Shown: positions 51,934 through 60,839, counted from the first letter of the stretch. The stretch is 64,000 bases of DNA from Dictyobacter aurantiacus (GCF_003967515.1 NZ_BIFQ01000002.1:124001-188000); one strand, 5' to 3'. The notes: generated by a model from the letters alone, not told the origin. Numbers and translations: made by a program.

Positions 51934-52232
51934 GCCAACTGCTAACGAAAACAAGCTTTTCTCCGCCATTGGGGAACGGAGAACCAATCGGCGAGCATTT
52001 GAAAATTGAGAGATACCCGATTCACTCCTCATCACGTTGCAAGAGACAGCACATATGGAAAATACATGGTTCGTTATCATTTCTGAATCAACCCATCGAA
52101 GTTACGGAATTGCGTCTGATGCTCCATAATCTCATCGTACAAAGAGGTTTTCCGCAATTACTTTTGCGCATGAGATCCGGCAAAGATGGTGAGCCTACTC
52201 CTCGACGCGAGGTAAAAGAGGTTCTTCTGTGA
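51934..52232 (+). pseudogene. Acg-type nitroreductase remnant
   Basis: Two pieces in different frames: NKLFSAIGERRTNRRAFEN (ending at a stop at 52009) is the middle RRTNRRPF motif of Acg-like nitroreductases, and 52071-52232 (SFLNQPIEVTELR, then FPQLLLRMRSG and PTPRREVKEVL) is their C terminus. The rest is deleted. In mycobacteria this family belongs to the DosR regulon. Confidence 0.75.
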
Positions 52233-52299
52233 CACATCCTCAACGGCCTGGACGAAAAAGACTGACAGCTATAATGGTCAGCGGTAAGGAGGGTACACG

Positions 52300-53652
52300 A
52301 TGCAGCTTTATGACAGACTCCAGATTTGTCTGCTCGCGGTCGCGAGCAGATATCCAGATGCCTTTGTGGAGATCAATAAAGATATAAGTAATGTACCGCG
52401 TCTGGAAACAGCATGCTGGAAACCGTTAGATTTGATTGATCTCCTCCAGAGTATCTCGCCCGACATGCTACAATCTATGGCCCTCTTAGAGATAGATGCA
52501 CAAAAGAGCCACATCCATTTAACAGATTGCTCTTCAGATACACCAGCATTCCAGGTTTGTTGCCAAAGCAAACTTCCATCACACCGTGATGATAAGCAAG
52601 AACATCGGAAGACGACAACGGGAACCACTAGAAAGCCCTTTCAGCGCATTTTAGTTCCTTTGGACGGGTCCATCCGCTCAAAACGTGCACTTCCTATTGC
52701 TGCACGTATTGCTCGCATTTTCGGTGGATCGTTGGTTATCATGCAATCCATTATGCCTTCCCAAACAACAGCTCGCTATGCGACTGGAGTCACAGAGAAA
52801 GCTCGTGCAAGTGCAACCCATTACCTAGAGATGGTAAAGCAGTCGAAAGATCTGGCTGGCGTTCCCGTAACACCAGAAATATTCATTGGGCCGCCAGAAG
52901 AGATGATCTTTGCGGCTACGCGTCTGCATCAGAATGATCTAATCGTCATGTGCAGTAAAGGACAAACTGGCTTGAAACGCTGGGTACTGGGAAGTGTCGC
53001 TCAGAAAGTCGCACGTTCTAGTCCTATACCAGTGCTTGTCCTTCGAGATGATGATCATCTGCAACAACAAGAACGTTCCAAGACCCCCCAATCCATCCGT
53101 GTTATGGTCGCCCTTGACGGTTCTCAACTGGCAGAGGCCGCATTAGAGCCTGCCGCTTACTTGAGTACAGCATTGTCGGCACCGGCCAGAGGAGCATTGC
53201 ATCTTATATATATCCTCCATCTCTCAGCGGCATTCGCATATGATCAAAATGCCAGTATGGCACAGGCCATACAACAAGAAACCTCATCAGTTATGGAGTA
53301 CCTCCAGACTATCGAGAAACAGTTGCACGAAGGTCAATTGGCCTCGCTCAATTTACAGATCACAATCGCTCTCGACCATGACCTGGATAGTGCTGGGAAA
53401 CTTCTACAGCTGGCCGAACAGGGAGAAGGAGCCAATGGTACCAACAGATGTGATGTGATTGCCCTGGCAACGCATGGAAGAAGCGGTCCGAAACGCTGGG
53501 TCATGGGCAGTGTCGCCGAACGCATTCTAAGCACAACACATCTTCCTACTCTTCTAGTAAGACCACAAAAAGCGAAGCAAACCAGTGAGACAGGCCAAAT
53601 AGAGGGCAGCGAGCAAACATCTGAGATGCCATCCTGGGTCGGGCTCTTCTAG
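52300..53652 (+). CDS. Tandem universal stress protein with N-terminal extension
   Basis: 450 residues: about 110 residues of unknown fold, then two Usp domains (RILVPLDGS near 116 and IRVMVALDGS near 266). Both have the ATP-loop G-x2-G-x9-GS: KGQTGLKRWVLGS and HGRSGPKRWVMGS. Tandem ATP-binding Usp proteins slow growth and act in hypoxia survival in mycobacteria. TAAGGAGGG precedes the ATG and TATAAT lies at about 52270. It closes the stress island. Confidence 0.9.
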   Translation: MQLYDRLQICLLAVASRYPDAFVEINKDISNVPRLETACWKPLDLIDLLQSISPDMLQSMALLEIDAQKSHIHLTDCSSDTPAFQVCCQSKLPSHRDDKQEHRKTTTGTTRKPFQRILVPLDGSIRSKRALPIAARIARIFGGSLVIMQSIMPSQTTARYATGVTEKARASATHYLEMVKQSKDLAGVPVTPEIFIGPPEEMIFAATRLHQNDLIVMCSKGQTGLKRWVLGSVAQKVARSSPIPVLVLRDDDHLQQQERSKTPQSIRVMVALDGSQLAEAALEPAAYLSTALSAPARGALHLIYILHLSAAFAYDQNASMAQAIQQETSSVMEYLQTIEKQLHEGQLASLNLQITIALDHDLDSAGKLLQLAEQGEGANGTNRCDVIALATHGRSGPKRWVMGSVAERILSTTHLPTLLVRPQKAKQTSETGQIEGSEQTSEMPSWVGLF

Positions 53653-53745
53653 TACAGTATCCTGTTGCTCAATTAGATTAAATAGGCAGCATCAAGTTCA
53701 CAGCGAAGCAAGAAGCGACGCTCTTCATCCCAGCGATTTATCAGT

Positions 53746-53841
53746 TGCAATACAGTTTATCGCGCTTCCACGTTTGATATAGGACCGCTGCCCGTGACGC
53801 AACAGACACGAGTTCGAGCTGCAATACAGTTTATCGCGCTT
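53746..53841. repeat. 22-bp direct repeats beside a mobile unit
   Basis: The same 22 bp (TGCAATACAGTTTATCGCGC plus TT) occurs at 53746-53767 and 53820-53841. The second copy runs into TCGCG-CTTT-CGCGA, a small hairpin, 10 bp before the inverted repeat of the transposon-like unit. They look like transposase-binding repeats at an element end. Confidence 0.75.
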
Positions 53842-53854
53842 TCGCGACAATAAG

Positions 53855-55633
53855 TGGTAAATAAGGTGAAGAGTGATCACTCAGCGGGAAGCGTGAGCAG
53901 CTCAAGCATTGACTGTTTGAGAAGCTGCTCCTTCTCTCGCCTCATTCAGCACTGTTTTGTCAATTGGTAGGCACAGGAGAAGGATGATCCGCAGAACTGT
54001 TGCTCAGATGCCATTCAAGAGGGAGGAAAGAGCGTATCCAGCGTCTTTTCTAGCCCGAAATCGTGTTGCAGTTCCCGGTCCGCATAGCTATCAACAAGCT
54101 CCTGGGCATTTTCACGGGTGTGGACGTGAAGCCTCCGCACAAAACCGTCAGACGGTGGTCACCTGACATGATGTTGTACCGGTAACCGGGGATACGGGAG
54201 ATGCAACGTATGTGACTGTCTGAAGTCCCGGAATTTCGACCGGTTCGGTCCTGTAGCGCCGACAACGCGACGGCGGCCTCGTCCCGGCAGCTCGCCTGGG
54301 CCGGTTTCCAGCCGCCAAGCCGTACCCAACCGCCAGCTACGGTGGGCCGCGGTTCGTATTCAGAGGCATCACCTCACTTGGTTGGACCAATACGAACCGG
54401 TGTCCCACAGGCCTGGGCCATCGCTGGCCCGGGCCGAGAGAAATCAGTCCCCGAGCGCAGCCGCCGGACTACGACGACAGTTCAGCGCGGCGCGACCACC
54501 AGGCCTCGGCGGCGGTCATTGCGCTCTCGGCCTCGTGGATGTTGTTGCCGACGAGTCCTGCGGTGGCGGCCCAGTGCAAGGGTATAAGAGCCAGAGCCCC
54601 GGGGAGCCAACGGTGCTCGTCACGAGTCAGCGGTTCCGGAGCCGTGCTTTCGTAGGCGTCGAGCAGTCGTCGCGGATCGAGCCATTCGCCGCTCTGTGCA
54701 CCGGGGTTCAGGCTGGTGGCGATGCCGGGAAAGTCGCGCATCAGGCTCAGAGCGCCCGCGATGTCGTACAGCCGCTCCCTGACCCTCACAAAATCCAGGT
54801 CCAGGGTGACCCATGAGCCGTCTGACAGTTCGACCGCGTTGCCCAGGCGGTAGTCACCGTGAATCGGCGCGAATGGCAGTTCGACACCCTTCCGGAGCTC
54901 GGACAGCTCGCCAGTCAGTTGGCGCATCCGACGCACGACCGGCTCGCTACGGGGTCCGAGCCGGCGGCGTGTGAAGCCGACCGAGTAACGCAGTTGGCCG
55001 AATGTCTTGTGGTCGTCGAGAGGTTCGGGCGGACTGGGCTCCCAGACTGCTTTGAGCGCCGCGTGAAGACGTCCAAGCTCCTCGAATAGGCGGACGTAGG
55101 AGTCCTGGGTCGCCGGCGGCTTCACGTGACCGATGAACTCCTCAAGCTCAGCCCAACGATCAGCGACCCTCACGAGGTCGGAGCCGAACATCTGAATCGG
55201 CCGAGCGACTCGGACTTGGGTGCGCTGGAGCCGCTCGCGCAGGCGTCGCAGTCCAGCCACTCGGCCGCGCGTTACCCACGGCCTATGAATCCGGAGGACA
55301 ACCGGCGGCTCAGCGTCTATCCGTATGTTGAGATTGAACCCACCGCCGATGTCTGCCCACCTGGCCCCGCGCGCGACGCGGGCGATCAAGGCCGAGACGG
55401 CCGGATCATCGGGGCTGGCTCTAGGTCCGAACCAGCGCGGCAAGGGAGGGGGAGAGGTCGAAGCTTCGATTCCGGTCATGGCAATGGCCCACCTTCATTA
55501 ATGAACAGTTCTTGGAAAGAAGTATACCAGATGGAGAGCGCTTTTCTCAGGGACAGATGTAACAGTGCTCATGCTTCACGCTGAGTGATCACTCCTCTCC
55601 TCAAAACCTGACCACTCTTCGCCTTATTTACCA
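53855..55633. mobile_element. Transposon-like unit carrying a phosphotransferase gene
   Basis: Left end 53855-53899 and right end 55566-55633 are inverted repeats: an outer 21-bp block (20 of 21 match, TGGTAAATAAGG...) and an inner 24-bp block (22 of 24), with a 23-bp insertion between the blocks at the right end. The 1.78-kb interior is GC-rich and holds one gene and no transposase. Just inside the left end (54022-54165, minus) a 40-codon frame without start (ENAQELVDSYADRELQHDFG) may be a gene remnant. Confidence 0.75.
54469..55479 (-). CDS. Aminoglycoside phosphotransferase (APH)-family kinase
   Basis: 336 residues of the protein-kinase-like APH fold. The catalytic loop reads IHGDYRLGN and the metal-binding segment LDLDFVRVRERLYDIAGAL. 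It would phosphorylate a small molecule; resistance to an aminoglycoside is possible but homoserine- or choline-kinase-like roles cannot be excluded. Codon use is clearly more GC-rich than that of all neighbours, as in Actinomycetota, and the gene is alone inside an inverted-repeat-bounded unit, so it was acquired by transfer. Confidence 0.82.
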   Translation of the reverse strand: MTGIEASTSPPPLPRWFGPRASPDDPAVSALIARVARGARWADIGGGFNLNIRIDAEPPVVLRIHRPWVTRGRVAGLRRLRERLQRTQVRVARPIQMFGSDLVRVADRWAELEEFIGHVKPPATQDSYVRLFEELGRLHAALKAVWEPSPPEPLDDHKTFGQLRYSVGFTRRRLGPRSEPVVRRMRQLTGELSELRKGVELPFAPIHGDYRLGNAVELSDGSWVTLDLDFVRVRERLYDIAGALSLMRDFPGIATSLNPGAQSGEWLDPRRLLDAYESTAPEPLTRDEHRWLPGALALIPLHWAATAGLVGNNIHEAESAMTAAEAWWSRRAELSS

Positions 55634-55786
55634 AAAAGCGCAAGGTGGTCCTTAAAATTTGATTGATCAGCTTCAAACATCTTTTTGCTGAATGCATCTA
55701 CAACAAGCTTGGCTGCATTCTCAATATCGTACGGTCGCGATCCCATAGGCTTGATATGGAAATAGATACGAAATGCCCACTTTAGA

Positions 55787-55900
55787 GGCCGCCTTCATTT
55801 TATGCGTAGGTGCACCAGCGGGCGCGAATGCGCCCGCTGGTGCACCTACGCATAAAATGAAGGCGGCCGCGCTAGCGGACGCCCGTGCGAGGGCGCTCAG
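55787..55900. repeat. Hairpin element A with conserved tip and tail
   Basis: Arms 55787-55825 and 55830-55868 are a perfect 39-bp inverted repeat around a GAAT loop; the tip is GGGCGC-GAAT-GCGCCC. The GC-rich tail 55863-55900 (GGCGGCCGCGCTAGCGGACG...) is shared with elements B and D. It lies beyond the 3' end of the ABC operon. Confidence 0.9.
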
Positions 55901-55937
55901 ACATACCTGTAAAAAGTGTGTCTGGCACATCCACATT

Positions 55938-56783
55938 TTAATCGGTAAAGTTCTGCCGTAAAAAGCGCCAGATGGTGATGCCCACAAGAACGGCAACATA
56001 GAGCGCGATCATAGCACTGGCAAGCGCGGGTGATAGGTAGGGAATCTGCAAAGGAGACGCGGGAGCCGCACTCACCTTCGTGGCTTCCCGTAGCGATGCC
56101 TCCAATCCCATTGGCAGGTACTGCGCGACGTAAATCCAGGTACCGCCTGCCAGTATAAATGTTGTATGGAGCACCGACTCAACCAGAAGGATGAAGGCCA
56201 GCCCAACACCAATCGCCAGAATCGATGAGCGGCTGATGATGGTCAGCATAAAAGCCAGGGCAACATAGGGCAGCAAAGCATAATCGGTAATCAGGAAGTT
56301 GATTACCAGCGTCTTCAAATTCTCCCCATCTACCGCTAATGAGCCGTGCAGCAGCAGCGTCAGGATCGCGGTGAGGATACCGGATACCAGGATCGATGCA
56401 ATCACCATCGTTAGCACCAGCAATACGTTAACGATGCATTTGGCTTCGATCAAAACCAGGCGGGATACGCCACGGCTTAGCCAGAGGTGAAAGGTGCGCC
56501 AGGAATATTCCCTGGCTGTAATGACGGCCACGATAATCGTCAGTAAGATACCACCCATTGAATGGGACGCGGCAAATTGCGGCGATTGCACCAGCCCCAT
56601 TGGCCAGCTCAGGGAACGTGTTAGCACTTCACCGCCACCACTATTGGGAGGCAGTAGTTGTGCGAGAACATATTGACCACAATCGATAAGCGCGATAATC
56701 AGCGTTAAAATTCCCAGCTCAATCCATAAGATCGGTCGGCCGAAGACCTTATCTTTCTCTAACTGCAGCGTTCTCCACAGCAT
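55938..56783 (-). CDS. ABC-2-type exporter membrane protein
   Basis: 281 residues with six hydrophobic helices and no ATPase domain; ITAREYSWRTFHLWLSRGVSR is typical of ABC-2 permeases of the NatB/bacitracin-exporter kind. ATG 56783 lies inside the end of the ATPase gene (35-bp overlap) with AAAGGAG upstream, so it is coupled to it. The pair probably exports an antimicrobial peptide or ion; substrate unknown. Confidence 0.85.
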   Translation of the reverse strand: MLWRTLQLEKDKVFGRPILWIELGILTLIIALIDCGQYVLAQLLPPNSGGGEVLTRSLSWPMGLVQSPQFAASHSMGGILLTIIVAVITAREYSWRTFHLWLSRGVSRLVLIEAKCIVNVLLVLTMVIASILVSGILTAILTLLLHGSLAVDGENLKTLVINFLITDYALLPYVALAFMLTIISRSSILAIGVGLAFILLVESVLHTTFILAGGTWIYVAQYLPMGLEASLREATKVSAAPASPLQIPYLSPALASAMIALYVAVLVGITIWRFLRQNFTD

Positions 56784-57705
56784 GCGTCTCAGCTCCTTTT
56801 TCCGCCTCTTGCGCGAATTGTAAAAACACATTTTCCAGGTTGTTCTGAATCGGGAATACCTCTGATGGCGTCAGGCTATGGGCAACCAGGTGCTCGATAA
56901 TCTTTTCGGCCGTCACCGACTGCACATCAACATATGGGCCATTTACATGCAGATAGCGCTGACTCTCCACCAGTTCTCCCAGCAACTGCACAGCTTTCTG
57001 TTGATCTCTGGTCTTGATACGTGTAACATGCTCGGTCTTCAGCAGATCTTCGACCTTTCCTTCAGCCACCACCAGACCCTTACGCACGATCGCTACCCGG
57101 TTGCAGATCAACTGCATTTCGTGCAGCAGGTGGCTGCTAATAAAGATGGTCACTCCCTGTTTAGCCAGGCTCTGTAGCAGCAGGCGTATCTCATGCATGC
57201 CAACGGGATCCATGCCATTGGTTGGCTCGTCGAGGATCAACAGATCGGGCTGCCCGAGCAGTGCCAGGGCCAGCCCCAACCGCTGTTTCATACCCGTTGA
57301 AAATTGCTTGACGGGCCGGTTGTTAACATCACTGAGGCCCACCATCGTCAGCACCTGATCAATGCGCTGTTCCGGGACCTCTGGATACAGTCGGTGCAGC
57401 ATCTGCATATTGCGCCGTGCCGAATATGCCATCATCATGGACGGTGAACCCATCAAGGTCCCTACGCGTCGCAGACCGGCATTATGCATTGGAGTAATCT
57501 GCTCACCAAAAATTTCAATGGTCCCACCAGTCGGATAGATCAAACCCAGCATCATGCCGATGGTGGTCGTCTTTCCTGACCCATTAGGGCCCAGAAAACC
57601 ATAAATTTCACCACTTCTCACCTGCAAGGAAATGTCTTCGACAGCATGCACCGTGCGATAATACTTCTTTGCGTGCGAAACGTTTATGACGACATCGCTG
57701 CCCAA
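56749..57705 (-). CDS. ABC transporter ATP-binding protein
   Basis: 318 residues. Walker A GPNGSGKTTT, signature FSTGMKQRLGLA, Walker B LLILDEPTNGMDP and the switch His in ISSHLLHEM are all intact. It energises the ABC-2 permease encoded next. The start is TTG 57705 with AAGGAG 7 nt upstream. A palindrome at 57839-57857 in the leader is a likely operator. Confidence 0.93.
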   Translation of the reverse strand: MGSDVVINVSHAKKYYRTVHAVEDISLQVRSGEIYGFLGPNGSGKTTTIGMMLGLIYPTGGTIEIFGEQITPMHNAGLRRVGTLMGSPSMMMAYSARRNMQMLHRLYPEVPEQRIDQVLTMVGLSDVNNRPVKQFSTGMKQRLGLALALLGQPDLLILDEPTNGMDPVGMHEIRLLLQSLAKQGVTIFISSHLLHEMQLICNRVAIVRKGLVVAEGKVEDLLKTEHVTRIKTRDQQKAVQLLGELVESQRYLHVNGPYVDVQSVTAEKIIEHLVAHSLTPSEVFPIQNNLENVFLQFAQEAEKGAETHAVENAAVRER

Positions 57706-57838
57706 ATTTTTCTCCTTATAATTAATAGCTCTCTTCTGGCTCTATCACTGCTTTTATGAGATTTACTCAGCACATTTATAAACGTCGAAGCATCTTATTT
57801 CTAACATTCATTAATTTACATATTGAGCGCACTTTAGG

Positions 57839-57857
57839 TCTACTAATTATTAGTAGA
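57839..57857. promoter_or_regulatory. Operator-like palindrome upstream of the ABC exporter
   Basis: TCTACTAAT-T-ATTAGTAGA, nine-bp perfect arms around one base, 130 bp before the ATPase start. The form fits a GntR- or MarR-type repressor, but no regulator gene is adjacent. Confidence 0.6.
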
Positions 57858-58042
57858 TATTACGCAACAGAATTCTTCTATCATACCTCTATGCGACAGG
57901 CCCATATTTAGCAACCCCACAAAGCAATAAGGCTCTCTATAATGCAAACGCAACCTGGCGCACTAAATACAAAACCTGATCATCCTCCTCTACGAAAGAG
58001 GTCCTCCATATGTTCACGACTCCTGCTCAAAGCCCTGAGAAC

Positions 58043-58237
58043 GTGTCAGACTCTCATGCTGATGGCCTGCGGCCTGCATGGGTTTTCGCACCTCCGGTGC
58101 TCAGCATTCCGTTGTGTGTTCGTGCCTGGGGCGCGCTGATGCGCGCCCCAGGCACGAACACACAAAACAGGGCGGCCGCGTAGCGGCCGCCCGTGCGAGG
58201 GTGCTCACGCGCTCCCAACATGATAGGAGTCTGACAC
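58043..58237. repeat. Hairpin element B, bounded by 11-bp inverted ends
   Basis: Outer ends GTGTCAGACTC (58043-58053) and GAGTCTGACAC (58227-58237) are perfectly inverted. Inside lie the main hairpin, arms 58112-58136 and 58141-58165 (25 bp, loop TGAT, tip GGGGCGCGC), and the tail 58171-58208 with a second stem GGCGGCCGC-GTA-GCGGCCGCC. It has the shape of a MITE, 195 bp long. Confidence 0.8.
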
Positions 58238-58248
58238 GCTCTGACAGA

Positions 58249-58281
58249 TAAAAAAAGAGCCGCGACCCCTCTGGGTCGCGG
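58249..58281 (-). terminator. Rho-independent terminator of the trmO transcript
   Basis: On the minus strand CCGCGACCC, a 4-nt loop and GGGTCGCGG are followed by a run of seven T, directly after the stop codon at 58285. Confidence 0.92.
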
Positions 58282-58284
58282 TCG

Positions 58285-58701
58285 CTATGCGTCTATTGTG
58301 TGTGATAGCACCGGCTTGATATCTACAACCGGCGTGCCATCGATGGCCTCGATCGGCCCGACCTTCAACCTGTGGCCAGCTATCTCACGCACTGTTACCC
58401 TGTGCAGACCCAGCGGATTTGGCCTGTCGGGCGAGCGTGTGGCGAAGACGCCTGTCAGTGGTATCTCCGGATTGCCGCGCGGATGGACCTTGAGTGTGTC
58501 GCGTCGGGACCGATGAAACCAGCTGATAATAATTAATTCATCACCCACCGCGATCCTATCCAACCCCTCGCCGAACTCGTCATTGACGATCAGCCACGCG
58601 TCCGGTGCTCCTTCCCGGCCCTGTTTGGGCGCGCCCTCACGCCGCTTCAGCGACGATTGCAGGAAACCAATGGGATGCAGTACATAATCAATATCTGCCA
58701 T
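58285..58701 (-). CDS. trmO: TrmO/UPF0066 tRNA methyltransferase-like protein
   Basis: 138 residues. GVFATRSPDRPNPLGLHRV is the hallmark of the TsaA/TrmO fold, which uses S-adenosylmethionine to N6-methylate t6A37 in some tRNAs. The protein is the minimal single-domain form, shorter than E. coli TrmO, as is common. It lies 11 bp after the DoxX-like gene and probably shares its transcript. Confidence 0.85.
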   Translation of the reverse strand: MADIDYVLHPIGFLQSSLKRREGAPKQGREGAPDAWLIVNDEFGEGLDRIAVGDELIIISWFHRSRRDTLKVHPRGNPEIPLTGVFATRSPDRPNPLGLHRVTVREIAGHRLKVGPIEAIDGTPVVDIKPVLSHTIDA

Positions 58702-58712
58702 AAGTTCTTTCC

Positions 58713-59126
58713 CTAGTGCTCTTTACGAGCAGTGAAAAGCGCTCGTACGCGCTCGTCGCGCAGGTAGAGCCCACCCCAGATCAATATACCAATGTAGACA
58801 GGGAAAAGCGTGGTGCTGAACAGAGGATCTCCAAGGCGCAGGTGAGCAGAGATCGCTCCGCCCAGGTAACCCGTCAACAGGATCGCTCCCAGAACTGAGG
58901 TAGCTGGAAATACATAAACAGCCAGGCATACAAGCTCCATAACGCCGAGGACAAGAGCGAGGTTCACCGGATATCCGAGTTGGTTTAGCGAGTCTACGAC
59001 AGGGGAGATCTGCACCACGTGGGTAATGCCGTCAAAGAGTAGAAACAGCGCCGCCAGCGCTGACAAAACACGACCAATCCATAATGAAGTCTTTGAAACC
59101 GAAGTTGTCGGGGTAGCCACTTGCAT
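58713..59126 (-). CDS. DoxX-like membrane protein
   Basis: 137 residues with four hydrophobic helices; the SALAALFLLFDGITH first helix and GVMELVCLAVYVFPATSVLGA are those of the DoxX_2 family, of uncertain function (linked to quinone-related redox processes in some bacteria). ATG 59126 follows AAGGAG; the frame to 59189 is not used. Confidence 0.82.
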   Translation of the reverse strand: MQVATPTTSVSKTSLWIGRVLSALAALFLLFDGITHVVQISPVVDSLNQLGYPVNLALVLGVMELVCLAVYVFPATSVLGAILLTGYLGGAISAHLRLGDPLFSTTLFPVYIGILIWGGLYLRDERVRALFTARKEH

Positions 59127-59365
59127 GTCTTTTTCTCCTTCAAGTAATCTGGATGAGGTGCGATCACAGGTGGTAAAAGGCTCCTTCACCGTGGAGCAAA
59201 AAGTTCAAGGCAACGTTCGCGATACATCTTTAGCTATTGTTTTTCTCTCTGTTTTTCTATTCTGTTTCGCGAACAAAAAAGCGGAAATAAAATGGCTTTC
59301 TATTCCGCTCTTTCCCTGCAGTTTTTATCCCCCCACACATTCATCTACAACATTGGCCGGCTACC

Positions 59366-60163
59366 TCATTTTTTCCACACCTCCTCTTGCCACACCTGCT
59401 CTACACGCCGTTGGATCATATCCAGCAATCGCCTGACCCTGGCTGCATCCAGCTTTTCGTCAGTGGTCCCAGCGTGTAAGGCCAGAGCTTGCCGAAGTAG
59501 ACCGCCCTCGTCCACACGTGTTGTAGCCCATGCTACCGCATCCTTCTTCGATCGTACCTGATTCTCCTCCACAAAGCACCATCCCCGACATGCGTTGAGG
59601 ACGCTTGCATAGCCGGTTTCGTCATAGTCCGTATACCAGCGCAGCGATATCAGAACGGCCTCAATCAGCCATGCCCGTGGAATAACCCCAAACAGATTCT
59701 GGGGCGGAGGACCAAAAAGAGCGATGCCATGCTCGCGCGCGATCGCTCGATCAAAGAAAAACCAGTGGGGCGATTCATCCTTCGCATCATAGGTAACATG
59801 CAAAGGCATCTGCGGGCCGGAGTTGAGATTAAGCTCAAAGCCGACTGTGGAAGTGGATGCCGCGATCGCGTCTTTCTGATAAATAACAAGCTCGCATCCA
59901 CGCGTTGGACACGGGAGCGCGGGATGCGCCAGCAGGGCGGCGAGTTGCTCCTTCTCTTCCTGCCGCAGGTGCCGCGCGCAGACCCCCTGGATATCGAGAT
60001 CGCTCCTGCCAGGAACAAACCCTCCTAACGCGGCAGATCCAACCAGATAGACACCCAATAAGCCCTCCTGCAGATAGCTATGCAGCACCTGTACCACCTG
60101 CGAAGCATAAGACTGCACATCCATCGGCAGCGCTTGCAAACGTGTGTCTTGCTTGCCCGTCAT
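59366..60163 (-). CDS. Aminoglycoside adenylyltransferase-like nucleotidyltransferase
   Basis: 265 residues. The nucleotidyltransferase motif GSAALGGFVPGRSDLDIQGV (GSxxxG...DxD) near residue 42 and the C-terminal helical DUF4111-type domain match AadA-like enzymes, which transfer AMP to streptomycin/spectinomycin. The intrinsic substrate is not certain. The gene appears native by composition. Confidence 0.8.
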   Translation of the reverse strand: MTGKQDTRLQALPMDVQSYASQVVQVLHSYLQEGLLGVYLVGSAALGGFVPGRSDLDIQGVCARHLRQEEKEQLAALLAHPALPCPTRGCELVIYQKDAIAASTSTVGFELNLNSGPQMPLHVTYDAKDESPHWFFFDRAIAREHGIALFGPPPQNLFGVIPRAWLIEAVLISLRWYTDYDETGYASVLNACRGWCFVEENQVRSKKDAVAWATTRVDEGGLLRQALALHAGTTDEKLDAARVRRLLDMIQRRVEQVWQEEVWKK

Positions 60164-60286
60164 ATATCGCCTCCCAGAGAATCCTGTTCATATCCGGCTC
60201 ACCAGAATAGCAACCCTGTATCGCCGTTACCTTCATATCCTATATGAGGCTTGACTATACATGTACCGCATACGCTCTGTCAAATA

Positions 60287-60523
60287 TTACCTTGTACCAC
60301 GCTCTTGCAAGATCTCCACAATAGGATATTTCGCCTGCGCCAGAGCTTGCTCGACCTCTTCAAAGTTGAGTCGATCCGACTCATAGCGTACCGTGACCGT
60401 TTTAGCCGCAAGATCAACCTGCACTATCTCTAGACCGTGAAAAGATTGAAGAATCTTCGTTATCTTGCTCACGCACCCGTTACAATTCATACGCCCCATT
60501 TTTAAGTAAGCATCCTGTATCAT
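60287..60523 (-). CDS. Heavy-metal-associated (HMA) copper-chaperone-like protein
   Basis: 78 residues with a ferredoxin-like HMA fold and the metal motif GRMNCNGC (MxCxxC). It would bind Cu(I) or another soft metal in the cytoplasm. AAGGAGG precedes the ATG. It is monocistronic; no copper ATPase is adjacent. Confidence 0.88.
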   Translation of the reverse strand: MIQDAYLKMGRMNCNGCVSKITKILQSFHGLEIVQVDLAAKTVTVRYESDRLNFEEVEQALAQAKYPIVEILQERGTR

Positions 60524-60791
60524 CCTGACCTCCTTACACTACATAGCCCGAACAACTACTAGTTTTCTATAAGCATTACAGGCGCATTTCATAAAACATA
60601 CTTTACATGCTTCAGATACAAAAATAAAACCTTAAGAAAAAAAATACATACTTATCCCTATAGAATCATGGTAACTAATTTAGACTGTGTAAGGATCTGA
60701 AATACAGTAACTGATAGATCAATTAATAACACAACCAACGCTAATAAGCTAAATTCATTTTAAACTTTTTATGTTATACTAAATATGATGA
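60524..60791. other. AT-rich intergenic region
   Basis: About 270 bp, very AT-rich, between divergent genes. No coding frame. It likely contains the promoters of the HMA gene and of the Cys-rich gene at 60882. Confidence 0.4.
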
Positions 60792-60839
60792 TGAGTTGGT
60801 GTGACAGGGGCGCGAATGCACCCCTGTCACACCAACTCA
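60792..60839. repeat. Hairpin element C, tail-less
   Basis: Arms TGAGTTGGTGTGACAGGGG and its complement (60792-60810 and 60821-60839) enclose CGC-GAAT-GCA, so one base pair in the tip is mismatched. It is followed by AAAAACCAGC, as in element D, but the GC-rich tail is missing. It lies in the leader of the gene at 60882. Confidence 0.88.

Noticed and set aside
55773..55961. Small frames on both strands through hairpin A (CVGAPAGA peptides)
   Set aside because: They are produced by the palindrome itself; both strands give nearly the same peptide.
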